A stretch of 7,149 nucleotides of DNA, taken from Acidobacteriaceae bacterium. GTDB taxonomy: Bacteria > Acidobacteriota > Terriglobia > Terriglobales > Acidobacteriaceae. The stretch is taken from assembly GCA_027364815.1 (NCBI GenBank), contig DAHXOQ010000146.1:1-7149 (forward strand), read 5' to 3'. The position numbers and the translations under genes are program-made. This document shows positions 1 to 6,390 of the stretch, piece by piece. The notes under the pieces are model-generated. The model saw only the letters and a program-made list of their open reading frames with translations, had not been told where the DNA came from and made no database searches. Position 1 is the first letter of the stretch. Each line of letters starts with the position of its first letter.

Positions 1-195
1 GAATATTGCCGGGGCATCAAGAATCCCCTCGGCCTGAAGACTGGCCCGTCGCAGAAACCCGCCGCGCTCCTGAAGCTCCTCGCCGTGCTCGCTCCCGCCC
101 ACGAGCCCGGCCGCCTGACGGTGATCTGCCGGGTCGGCGCCGACAAGGCCGCCGAACTGCGGCCGCCTCTGGTCCGCGCCATCAAGCGCGAAGTC
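1..195 (+). other. Fragment of a class II DAHP synthase (AroG/AroH type) fused in frame to HemB
   Basis: Residues 1-64 of the open frame do not resemble the HemB N-terminus. They read like the middle of a class II 3-deoxy-D-arabino-heptulosonate 7-phosphate synthase, the first shikimate-pathway enzyme. Recognisable blocks are CRGIKNPLGLKTGPS (compare IANPVGVKLGPN in the Mycobacterium tuberculosis enzyme, as recalled), EPGRLTVICRVGADK (compare KPGRLTLVSRMGNHK) and the following PPLVRAIKRE helix. Lys13 and Arg44 match the family's phosphoenolpyruvate-binding lysine and arginine. The expected next block, CDPMHGNT, never appears; HemB strand sequence starts instead. The later metal ligands of DAHP synthase (His, Glu, Asp) are therefore missing. 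Hand-counted GC of bases 1-180 is about 72 percent, within the range of the hemB part, so composition does not separate the two. The family call comes from remembered motifs, not from a search. Confidence 0.72.
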
Positions 196-840
196 CCCGG
201 CCTCCTCGTCCTCACCGATGTCTGCAACTGCGAATACACCAGCCATGGCCACTGCGGAAAAATCGTCGGCAACGACGTCGATAACGACTCCACCCTCGAC
301 TGGCTCGCCCGCACCGCCGTCTCCCACGCCCGCGCCGGCGCCGATATCGGCGCCCCCAGCGACATGATGGACGGCCGCGTCGCCGCCATCCGCGCCGCCC
401 TCGACCACGCCGGCTTCCCCTCCACGCCCATCCTGTCCTACGCCGCTAAAATGGCCACCGTCTTCTACGGCCCCTTCCGCGAAGCCGCCGATTCCGCCCC
501 CCAATTCGGCGACCGCCGCAGCTATCAAATGGACGGCGCAAACCTGCGCGAAGCCATGCGCGAAATTGAGCTCGACCTTGCCGAAGGCGCTGACATGATC
601 CTGATGAAGCCCGCAATGCCTTACCTCGATGTGATTCTTGCCGCGCGCCAGAAATTCGGCGTCCCCATGGGCGCTTATCAGGTCTCCGGCGAGTACTCCA
701 TGCTCAAGGCCGCCTTTGAAAAAGGCTGGCTCGATCCCAGGCGCGCCATGCTTGAATCGCTCGTCAGCTTCCGTCGCGCCGGTGCAGATTTTATCGTCAC
801 TTACTTCGCCAAAGAGGCCGCCGAAGCGCTGAAGAGTTGA
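1..840 (+). CDS. hemB: Porphobilinogen synthase (delta-aminolevulinate dehydratase) C-terminal two thirds, in a hybrid reading frame
   Basis: The frame is open from the first base and ends at TGA 838-840, giving 279 residues. From about residue 59 it is a clear HemB, which condenses two 5-aminolevulinates to porphobilinogen in cytosolic haem synthesis. Visible features are the zinc-type cysteine cluster in TDVCNCEYTSHGHCG (Cys75, Cys77, Cys85), then APSDMMDGRVAAIR, the first active-site lysine in SYAAKMATVFYGPFREA (Lys150), the Schiff-base lysine in LMKPAMPYLD (Lys203), and GAYQVSGEYSMLKAA. The three cysteines indicate a zinc-dependent rather than magnesium-only enzyme. The frame reaches the normal HemB C-terminus. 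However, the first ~105-115 residues of a normal ~325-residue HemB are absent. In their place is DAHP-synthase-like sequence (separate entry). The HemB assignment is firm; whether the hybrid exists in the organism is doubtful. A start at 85 would lie inside the foreign segment and is not a believable HemB start. Confidence 0.87.
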   Translation, partial: EYCRGIKNPLGLKTGPSQKPAALLKLLAVLAPAHEPGRLTVICRVGADKAAELRPPLVRAIKREVPGLLVLTDVCNCEYTSHGHCGKIVGNDVDNDSTLDWLARTAVSHARAGADIGAPSDMMDGRVAAIRAALDHAGFPSTPILSYAAKMATVFYGPFREAADSAPQFGDRRSYQMDGANLREAMREIELDLAEGADMILMKPAMPYLDVILAARQKFGVPMGAYQVSGEYSMLKAAFEKGWLDPRRAMLESLVSFRRAGADFIVTYFAKEAAEALKS

Positions 841-902
841 GCTGTCTCCCACGCTCACTCCGACGGCCAACTATGGACGATAAATGTTAGAGGAAGTGCT
901 CT

Positions 903-1502
903 ATGCTAAGCGAAACCAGCAACACCCTATTGAGCTTCTTCCAGAACGCGGCGATTCTCACCATCATCCTCGCGTTCATTGGTTATCTATTTACATTTTT
1001 CATTGCGCGAGCCATGGCCCGCCGTCGCGATAAACTTGAGCTCGTCAACCGCCGCCTCAACGAGTTCTACGGTCCGCTCTACGTTGCCGGCCAGGCAGGC
1101 AACATTGCCTATCGCTCCCTGCTCAAAAAACAAGGCAAAACCTGTAGTGAACCGATTCTCGACAGCGAATTGAAAGAGTGGGTTCTATGGATGAAAACCA
1201 TCTTCATCCCCCTCAATGAAATTCGCGAAAAGATTATTATCGAGAAGGCCTACCTCATCGTTGAAGAACATATGCCGCAGTGCCTGCTCGACTTCGTCAC
1301 GCACGTCGTCGGCTACAAAGCCGTCATGGCCAAGTGGGCCGAGGGCGATTACTCCGAACGCCGCTCCACCATCGGCTGGCCGCCCGAGTTTGACCACTAC
1401 GTCCGCCGCTCCTACGCTGCTCTCAAAGCTGAGCAAACCTATCTCCTGCACAACTCCGCCTGGCGCTTCTTCCATTGGATTCTGCGTTTGAAAAGAAAAT
1501 AA
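903..1502 (+). CDS. Membrane-anchored protein of unknown function, 199 aa
   Basis: I do not recognise a named family. The start at ATG 903 is supported by a Shine-Dalgarno-like AGAGGAA at 889-895, eight bases upstream of the start. Residues ~15-36 form one hydrophobic helix (AAILTIILAFIGYLFTFFIA), followed by a basic stop-transfer stretch ARRRDK. This predicts a single-pass anchor with the ~160-residue C-terminal part in the cytoplasm. That part looks helical and includes ELVNRRLNEFYGPLY (46-60), a tryptophan-rich KEWVLWMKTIFIPLN (91-105), HVVGYKAVMAKW (134-145) and a basic aromatic tail ending RFFHWILRLKRK. The LNEFYGPLY and FIPLN motifs resemble a scattered family of uncharacterised single-pass proteins that I remember only vaguely. 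It follows hemB by 62 bases on the same strand, so read-through from hemB is possible. Its stop lies 7 bases from that of the convergent gene. Base composition is visibly less GC-rich than hemB. It is real by length, ribosome site and protein character; function unknown. Confidence 0.82.
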   Translation: MLSETSNTLLSFFQNAAILTIILAFIGYLFTFFIARAMARRRDKLELVNRRLNEFYGPLYVAGQAGNIAYRSLLKKQGKTCSEPILDSELKEWVLWMKTIFIPLNEIREKIIIEKAYLIVEEHMPQCLLDFVTHVVGYKAVMAKWAEGDYSERRSTIGWPPEFDHYVRRSYAALKAEQTYLLHNSAWRFFHWILRLKRK

Positions 1503-1509
1503 TCGCGAA

Positions 1510-1788
1510 CTAAGCCGACAAATCCGGCGGCATCATAAATTGATGTCTATAAACTTTGCGAATATGCTGCGCCCGCTCCTCATAAGCCACCGCCTCTTTC
1601 TCCAGCTCCAACCCCCGCGCAATTTTCGCTGCATCATGCAGCCAATCATAGGCCAACTCATACTGCCACTTCGCATCGCGCTGATCGCGCACATCGTACA
1701 TCTTCTCGTACGCTGCTTCCGCATCGCGCACCAACACCGCAATCTGTGCAAGCTTGGCTAAGCGTTCATCTTCAAGTGGCGTGGTCAT
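1510..1788 (-). CDS. Small charged helical protein of unknown function, 92 aa
   Basis: This encodes a 92-residue soluble protein with no signal peptide or membrane segment. It is dense in Ala, Glu, Lys and Arg, and nearly all of it (about residues 5-80) is expected to be alpha-helical, for example LAQIAVLVRDAEAAYEKMYD and ELEKEAVAYEERAQHIRKVY. It could be a short helical hairpin or coiled coil. I recognise no catalytic motif or named domain. The ATG is preceded by AGGA (1796-1799 on the complementary strand) seven bases away, inside AGGATGAGGCT. It lies 121 bases downstream of ahcY on the same strand, beyond a strong terminator-like hairpin and just after a candidate promoter, so it is probably transcribed on its own. 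Alternative frames over this region give less plausible proteins with low complexity. Confidence rests on the ribosome site, sensible composition and fit between neighbours. Confidence 0.68.
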   Translation of the reverse strand: MTTPLEDERLAKLAQIAVLVRDAEAAYEKMYDVRDQRDAKWQYELAYDWLHDAAKIARGLELEKEAVAYEERAQHIRKVYRHQFMMPPDLSA

Positions 1789-1810
1789 AGCCTCATCCTG
1801 TTGCGTTGCG

Positions 1811-1841
1811 ATTCTAGCATCTTCGCAAATTCAAATTGCAA
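1811..1841 (-). promoter_or_regulatory. Candidate sigma-70-type promoter for the 92-aa gene
   Basis: On the minus strand, TTGCAA (1836-1841) and TAGAAT (1811-1816, five of six matches to TATAAT) are separated by 19 bases. This is longer than the ideal 17. Initiation about 7 bases after the -10 element would give a short leader that just contains the AGGATGAGG ribosome site. It lies immediately after the ahcY terminator, where a new promoter would be expected. It is only a pattern match. Confidence 0.33.
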
Positions 1842-1879
1842 AATTAAAGAGGAGCAGAGTGAACTTCACTCTGCCCCTC
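1841..1879 (-). terminator. Rho-independent terminator downstream of ahcY
   Basis: A near-perfect inverted repeat runs from 1849 to 1879, centred on base 1864. The 10-base arms are GCAGAGTGAA (1854-1863) and TTCACTCTGC (1865-1874). They are extended by GAGG/CCTC outside a single A/C mismatch. Read on the minus strand, the stem is followed directly by TTTAATTTTG, a broken T-tract. It starts 31 bases after the ahcY stop codon, so it most likely ends the ahcY transcript. The plus-strand side has only ATTTGTT after the stem, so activity in that direction is less likely. Confidence 0.78.
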
Positions 1880-1883
1880 ATTT

Positions 1884-1911
1884 GTTCCCTGTTCCCTAAT
1901 CCCTGTTCCCT
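1884..1911. repeat. Four tandem copies of a 7-base unit (GTTCCCT) at the ahcY stop
   Basis: Plus-strand units are GTTCCCT, GTTCCCT, AATCCCT and GTTCCCT with no spacer. On the coding (minus) strand they read AGGGAAC, AGGGATT, AGGGAAC, AGGGAAC. The last plus-strand unit supplies two bases of the ahcY stop codon TAG (1910-1912). The array fills the space between the stop codon and the terminator hairpin. Each unit holds a purine AGGGA core. The function is unknown; replication slippage would explain the array. Confidence 0.8.
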
Positions 1912-3333
1912 AGTATCTGTAGTGATCCGGCTTGTACGGCCCTTCAACCGGCACGCCCAGATAATCAGCCTGCTTCTTCGTCAACGTCGAGAGCTTCACG
2001 CCGATCTTTTCCAGGTGCAAGCGCGCAACTTCTTCATCGAGTCTCTTCGGCAGAACGTACACGCCAACCTTGTACGTATCCTTGTTCGCCCACAGGTCAA
2101 GCTGAGCCAGTGTCTGATTGGCAAAGCTGTTGCTCATCACAAAGCTCGGATGTCCCGTTGCGCAACCAAGATTCACCAGCCGCCCTTCAGCAGCACAAAA
2201 ATCGCATGACCGTCCGGGAAGTTGTACTGGTCAACCTGCGGCTTGATGTTCAGCTTGGTTACGCCCTTTTCTTCGTTCAGGCTATCCATCTGAATCTCGT
2301 TGTCGAAGTGGCCAATGTTGCAGACAATCGCCTGGTCCTTCATCTTCTTCATGTGCTCAAGCGTGATGATGTCCACGTTGCCTGTGCAGGTCACGTAAAT
2401 ATCACCGCGTCCAAGCGTGTCTTCAATCGTTGTAACTTCAAAGCCTTCCATCGCCGCCTGCAGCGCGTTGATCGGATCAACCTCAGTCACAATGCAGCGG
2501 GCGCCCATTCCACGCAGGCTGTGCGCCGAGCCTTTGCCCACATCGCCATAACCGCAGATGACAGCAACCTTGCCCGCAACCATCACATCCGTTGCACGCT
2601 TGATGCCGTCTGCCAATGATTCGCGGCAGCCATACAAATTGTCGAACTTCGATTTCGTTACCGAGTCATTGACGTTGATTGCCGGCACAAGCAACTTGCC
2701 CTGCTCCATCATCTTGTACAACCGATGCACGCCCGTCGTTGTCTCTTCGCTGACCCCGCGCCATTCCTTCACCACCTTGTGCCAGTGTTGCGGGTCTTCC
2801 GCATACACCTTCTTGAGCAGATTCTTGATCACCTGCTCTTCGTGGCTTCCCGACGCGCTCTCAACCCACTTGTCGCCGTTCTCCAACTCGTAGCCTTTGT
2901 GAATCAGCAGCGTCACATCGCCGCCGTCATCGACAACCAACTGCGGCCCCTTGCCGCCCTTGTGCGCAAGCGCCAGATACGTGCACTCCCAATACTCTTC
3001 CAGGCTCTCGCCCTTCCAGGCAAAAACCGGAACGCCCGCCGCAGCAATCGCCGCCGCCGCATGATCCTGCGTGGAGAAAATATTACAGCTCGCCCAGCGA
3101 ACTTCCGCGCCCAGGCTCACCAGCGTTTCAATCAGCACTGCGGTCTGAATCGTCATGTGCAGCGAGCCGGTGATGCGCACGCCGGCCAGCGGTTTCGCAG
3201 CCGAGTACTTGTTGCGGATACTCACTAGGCCGGGCATCTCGTGCTCGGCAATGTTGATCTCTTTGCGGCCCCAATCGGCAAGCGCGAGGTCGGCTACTTT
3301 GTAATCGGTCAGTTCAAGTGTTGCTGTGGTCAT
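1910..3333 (-). pseudogene. ahcY: Adenosylhomocysteinase (S-adenosylhomocysteine hydrolase), full length but broken by a one-base frameshift
   Basis: AhcY hydrolyses S-adenosylhomocysteine to adenosine and homocysteine, the step that clears the product inhibitor of methyltransferases and feeds the methionine cycle. It starts at ATG 3331-3333 with an AGGGAG ribosome site (3343-3348 on the complement). Conserved blocks are GSLHMTIQTAVLIETL (56-71), the catalytic NDSVTKSKFDNLYGCRES (222-239), the NAD-binding loop GYGDVGKG (261-268), CTGNVDII, and IGHFDNEI. At residue 383 the frame departs from the family and stops after LLKGGW (386 residues). The remaining NLGCATGHPSFVMSNSF region through PVEGPYKPDHYRY lies in the adjacent frame, ending at TAG 1910-1912. 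Adding one G (plus-strand C between 2190 and 2191) restores the expected FVLAEGRLVNLG and a ~474-residue protein of normal size. The lost tail carries the Lys and Tyr that contact the neighbouring subunit's NAD. All else is intact, so a sequence error or very recent mutation is likelier than old decay. Confidence 0.93.
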
Positions 3334-3506
3334 TCAGGTCTTCTCCCTGTAGGTTTTTTCTAGATTACGGACTCTTTTAGTCTAACATTTCATGGATTTT
3401 GAGCGGGAAAACAGGTATACATTCGTAACAAATCACCCCAATTCTTGTGATCCTGCGGAAATCAATTGACGAATTATTGACCTTGTTTAGTTGCGGGAGG
3501 CTTTTA
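3334..3506 (-). promoter_or_regulatory. Intergenic leader region of ahcY
   Basis: These 173 AT-richer bases separate the GT21 stop from the ahcY start and probably hold the ahcY promoter. I see an AGGGAG ribosome site at 3343-3348, and a weak pair TTGGGG-16-TATACC on the minus strand that is too poor to call. There is also a small hairpin GACT-loop-AGTC at 3370-3382. I could not fit a SAM or S-adenosylhomocysteine riboswitch to it by eye. No clear terminator for the upstream glycosyltransferase gene is visible. Confidence 0.35.
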
Positions 3507-4739
3507 TCATCCGAGTTTCTTGAGCACACCCTTCTTCAAAAGAAAATCCTCGCCGCGCCAATGAATCGTGTGCCCTGAAAATCCGCAGAACCAGAGCGCC
3601 AAATGCAGCGCGTCTCTAAAAGGAAGCAGCAGCAGCCCCGGCAGCACTTCGTGATCGCCCAGAATCCCAGCGCCCACGCTCATCGCCAACGCCAACCGCA
3701 TGAAGAAGACCATCACAAACAGCCAAACCGCAATCGGATGCAAACCGCTGGCAATCAGATTCAACATCGCCCACGCCAAGCCATGCGAAGTGATCAAGCC
3801 GATGTAGCCAGCCGGACGCGCATCGCGCACCGTGCGTGCCCACCGCAGTTGATGATCGATGAACCCCGGCCAGTTGTACGCCGGAACTCCAGTCTCCACA
3901 ACCTCCGCGCAGATGTGTACTGCGTAACCGGCATCCGAAACCCGTTTGCCGAGTTCGTAATCATCTGCGAGATGATTGACCAGCGGTTTGAGTCCGCCAA
4001 TTTTTTCCAACGCCTCGCGACGCACGGCCAGCGTTGAGCCCAATCCATAATGCACACCCTCAACCATGCGCGAGAGCAATACGCTCGGTTGAAAATCCGT
4101 TGCAATTCCAAGCGCCTCAAAACGCGACCAGATCGTCCCATGCGGCCGTCCGCGATACAGCGCCGTCACTAATCCAACTTGCTTTTTGGCATTTTTAGAT
4201 TTTGCCGCAGGCGCTTCAGCAAACGCCGCCGCCACGCGCTCAAGGTAATGCGGCGTCACCCGGATATCAGAATCATTAATCAGCACAACTTCAAATTTCG
4301 AAGCCGGAAGCATCTGAACCAGAGAGCTCACCTTGCCATTCGCTCCCAATCGCTCCGGGCAAATTACCAGCTCGATGCGCCGCTCCGGAAACTCTTTCTT
4401 CAAATCAAGCACCGCCGCCGCTGCCGGATCATCCATCGAAGCAACACCAAAGATTAGTTCATAGGGTGACTTGTATTCCTGCCGGCAATGCGAACGGAAG
4501 GCTTCCATCATCGATGGGTCCATTCCCTTGAGCGGCTTCAAAATACTGATCGATGGAAACGCAATCTCATTCCCGGCCAAGCGTCTTGCCGCAGGCAACT
4601 TCGCCGCACCTCGCAAGTGCCCCCTGTATACTTGCCCCGCCACAAACGCAGCCATGTAGTAGCCCAGACCAATTACGGTGAGCGCCGTCGTGGTGGCCTC
4701 GATCCCAAAAGCAAGCCAATGCGGCATCAGTAAAAACAT
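3507..4739 (-). CDS. hpnI: HpnI-like GT21 family glycosyltransferase (hopanoid or ceramide-type glycolipid)
   Basis: This is a 410-residue membrane glycosyltransferase of the ceramide-glucosyltransferase (GT21) family. In bacteria the best-known relative is HpnI, which adds N-acetylglucosamine to bacteriohopanetetrol. An N-terminal helix (~9-35) anchors it. The cytosolic GT-A domain shows SILKPLKGMDP (65-75), the first acidic pair in SMDDPA (Asp103/Asp104), the nucleotide-sugar DSD in INDSDIRV (156-158), HYGLGSTLAVRREAL (230-244), the acidic pair in NHLADDYELGKR (Asp259/Asp260), and HQLRWARTVR (296-305) at the place of the family's (Q/R)XXRW motif. Two or three C-terminal hydrophobic segments (~320-388) follow. 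The order and length fit the family. No hpnJ, hpnK or other hopanoid gene is visible, so the hopanoid acceptor is inferred; a glycosphingolipid or other lipid acceptor is possible. I see no ribosome site before ATG 4739 or before the alternative Met5, so a leaderless or weakly initiated message is possible. The family is certain, the exact symbol less so. Confidence 0.85.
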   Translation of the reverse strand: MFLLMPHWLAFGIEATTTALTVIGLGYYMAAFVAGQVYRGHLRGAAKLPAARRLAGNEIAFPSISILKPLKGMDPSMMEAFRSHCRQEYKSPYELIFGVASMDDPAAAAVLDLKKEFPERRIELVICPERLGANGKVSSLVQMLPASKFEVVLINDSDIRVTPHYLERVAAAFAEAPAAKSKNAKKQVGLVTALYRGRPHGTIWSRFEALGIATDFQPSVLLSRMVEGVHYGLGSTLAVRREALEKIGGLKPLVNHLADDYELGKRVSDAGYAVHICAEVVETGVPAYNWPGFIDHQLRWARTVRDARPAGYIGLITSHGLAWAMLNLIASGLHPIAVWLFVMVFFMRLALAMSVGAGILGDHEVLPGLLLLPFRDALHLALWFCGFSGHTIHWRGEDFLLKKGVLKKLG

Positions 4740-4820
4740 AATGCTAGTTTAATTGCTCAGGCTTTTCGTTAACTTTGCAGTGGAAAGCTTTAGGGTACCT
4801 TTTTGCTTTTGTGGAGGGCG

Positions 4821-4840
4821 CCGGGGGGTTAACCCCCCGG
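4821..4840. repeat. 20-bp perfect palindrome CCGGGGGGTTAACCCCCCGG
   Basis: All 20 bases are self-complementary about a central GTTAAC. It sits between the MFS stop codon (4908) and the start of the glycosyltransferase gene (4739). It would form a very stable stem in RNA of either strand but has only a tiny loop. No T-run follows on either strand (AATGACATC to the right; CGCCCTCCAC on the minus strand). A classic intrinsic terminator is therefore not supported. It could be an RNA 3'-end stabiliser, a dimeric protein-binding site, or one copy of a dispersed palindromic repeat. Confidence 0.6.
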
Positions 4841-4907
4841 AATGACATCAATCTTCAAGTTCGGCTTCAACCGAGGAAGAAATCACCAATCTGGAACCGA
4901 TGATCTC

Positions 4908-6257
4908 CTATTCCGCCACTTCCGTCGCCAACTTCATTGGCACCGTGCGACGTCGCTTCAAAATCTCTGTTAGAACGAACATGAATCCAGCTGCCAGCAA
5001 CGCAGGCAATGCAAGTCCTCGCAAACCCGCTTGGTAGCTGCCTGTTGCGTCTTTCATCACGCCCATCCAATACGGCCCCACAAATCCACTGAACATCGTA
5101 ATCATATTCATCATGGCGATACCCGCAGCCGCAGACCGCCCGGTTAGAAATTCTGTGGGAATTGCAAGCGCGGGGCAAAGTATCGATGTGAATGACGTTG
5201 CCGTCACCACCAGCGCAGCCACCACTATCCAGCCAATATGTGTGTAACTGGCAATTACGTATCCCGCCGCCATAAAGAGACAAGGAATGATGGAGTGCAG
5301 AGCGCGTTCCTTTGTGCGGTCAGAGTGGATGCTGTTGAGCAACATCCCAAGCGCACCAAGCACGCCCATACCGGCAACCAGATAACCAACGTTCGTCACA
5401 CTCCATCCCGTTGCGCCTTGCAGAATCGCTGGCGCCGAAAAGCCGTACGCGTAACTGCAACAGAGTGCACAGAAGAAAAACATTCCAATCAGCCACACTT
5501 TCGGCGAGAACAGCGCCTTTAGAACGCCGTGATGATGCCCCAGATGCGCTAGTGCACTGTCAGCGTCCAGCTGATTTTGCAGCCATGTTCTTTCTTCACT
5601 TGTCAGCCACTTCGCGTGATCAGGTGTGTCCGGCAAAAATTTTAAAATCACAAGGCTGAAAAACGCCGCGGGCAATCCCTCCACTAGAAAAAGCCACTGC
5701 CATCCAGCAAGCCCAAGCCGGCCATTCAAGCCCAACAGCCATCCTGCGAGCGAACCCATTATCACCGAGCTCAGCGGCAACGCAATGTAAAAGCGGCTGA
5801 TCGCTCGCGCGCGCATCTCCGCCGGAAACCAAAGCGTCAGGTAGTAAATCACGCCCGGAAAAAATCCGGCCTCAGCAACACCCAGCAAAAAACGCAGCGT
5901 GTTGAACTCCCACGGCGTGCGCACAAACATCATGCAAGCGGCCAGCAAACCCCAGGTAATCATGATGCGCGCAATCCACCGCTTGGCCCCAAAGCGCAAC
6001 AGAAGCAGATTTGATGGAATCTCGAAGAGTGCATAGCCGATGAAGAAAAGTCCCGCGCCAAGCCCATAAACCGATGCGCTGAAATGCAGGTCCTCATTCA
6101 TTCTCAGCGAAGCAAAGCTGATATTGATGCGGTCCATGTACGAGAGGCAATACCCGATGCCAATCACTGGAATCAGCCGCCAGCTTGCCTTGCGAATCGC
6201 GCTGCGGCCGATAGCTTCCGCGTCAGTCGCATCTGTGGCGGGGAGAAGTTCCTGCAT
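4908..6257 (-). CDS. MFS transporter, anion:cation symporter (ACS) type, 449 aa
   Basis: This encodes an inner-membrane transporter of the major facilitator superfamily with about twelve hydrophobic helices. Signature segments are the helix-1 end YMDRINISFA (40-49), GLFFIGYALFEIPSNLLLLRFGAKRW (69-94), RFLLGVAEAGFFPGVIYYL and FPAEMRARAIS (122-154), GWQWLFLVEGLPA (185-197), a hydrophilic central loop LPDTPDHAKWLTSEER, and the second-half loop SDRTKERA (312-319). These match the ACS group, whose members take up organic anions such as hexuronates, glucarate, tartrate or phthalate with protons. The substrate cannot be read from sequence. I chose ATG 6255-6257 (MQELLPATDA) because GAGG lies nine bases upstream and about 25 residues then precede helix 1, as usual. 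A longer frame from 6425 adds 56 residues of Arg/Ser-rich sequence that looks non-coding. The upstream nucleoside hydrolase gene ends 214 bases away, so co-transcription is uncertain; nucleoside or sugar-acid uptake would be a guess. Confidence 0.9.
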   Translation of the reverse strand: MQELLPATDATDAEAIGRSAIRKASWRLIPVIGIGYCLSYMDRINISFASLRMNEDLHFSASVYGLGAGLFFIGYALFEIPSNLLLLRFGAKRWIARIMITWGLLAACMMFVRTPWEFNTLRFLLGVAEAGFFPGVIYYLTLWFPAEMRARAISRFYIALPLSSVIMGSLAGWLLGLNGRLGLAGWQWLFLVEGLPAAFFSLVILKFLPDTPDHAKWLTSEERTWLQNQLDADSALAHLGHHHGVLKALFSPKVWLIGMFFFCALCCSYAYGFSAPAILQGATGWSVTNVGYLVAGMGVLGALGMLLNSIHSDRTKERALHSIIPCLFMAAGYVIASYTHIGWIVVAALVVTATSFTSILCPALAIPTEFLTGRSAAAGIAMMNMITMFSGFVGPYWMGVMKDATGSYQAGLRGLALPALLAAGFMFVLTEILKRRRTVPMKLATEVAE

Positions 6258-6266
6258 TGGGATTGA

Positions 6267-6270
6267 CCTC
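6267..6270 (-). promoter_or_regulatory. Ribosome-binding site that fixes the MFS start
   Basis: On the minus strand ACGAGGTC places GAGG nine bases before the ATG at 6257. No comparable site precedes the longer in-frame start at 6425. This supports the shorter 449-residue transporter. Confidence 0.65.
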
Positions 6271-6390
6271 GTACCGTCGAGTTCCGAGTAAGTTGTATTA
6301 TCGATCTTCGATTGAAATTTCTCGGGGAAGACGGCTCGTCGTAAGCGAACTATAGCACGCGATGAGCAGGACTTTGCCGTGAATTTTCCA

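Noticed and set aside
85..840. ATG 85 replaced by CTG/other start as the true hemB start
   Set aside because: Base 85 lies inside DAHP-synthase-like sequence and the frame is open to the window edge, so no start in the window makes a normal HemB.
1..840. Composition shift as proof of foreign origin of the 5' segment
   Set aside because: Hand counts give about 72 percent GC for 1-180, but individual hemB lines range from about 58 to 82 percent, so the two parts are not distinguishable this way.
1910..2176. Separate 88-residue gene downstream of ahcY
   Set aside because: It begins at a GTG that is simply the Val codon of the conserved LVNLGCATG motif, and it is the C-terminus of AhcY in the shifted frame.
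2173..2196. Programmed ribosomal frameshift in ahcY
   Set aside because: A -1 shift would restore the frame, but I find no canonical slippery heptamer at CTG CTG AAG GGC. The family is not known to use recoding. A missing base restores the exact family sequence.
2110..3228. Long plus-strand open frames opposite ahcY
   Set aside because: They are antisense shadows of a strongly conserved gene and give no recognisable protein.
3334..3506. SAM or S-adenosylhomocysteine riboswitch upstream of ahcY
   Set aside because: I looked for the paired elements expected of these riboswitches and saw only a 4-bp hairpin. A covariance-model scan would be decisive.
3603..4657. Open frames opposite and in other frames of the glycosyltransferase gene
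   Set aside because: They are Arg- and His-rich shadows of the GT21 gene with no family features.
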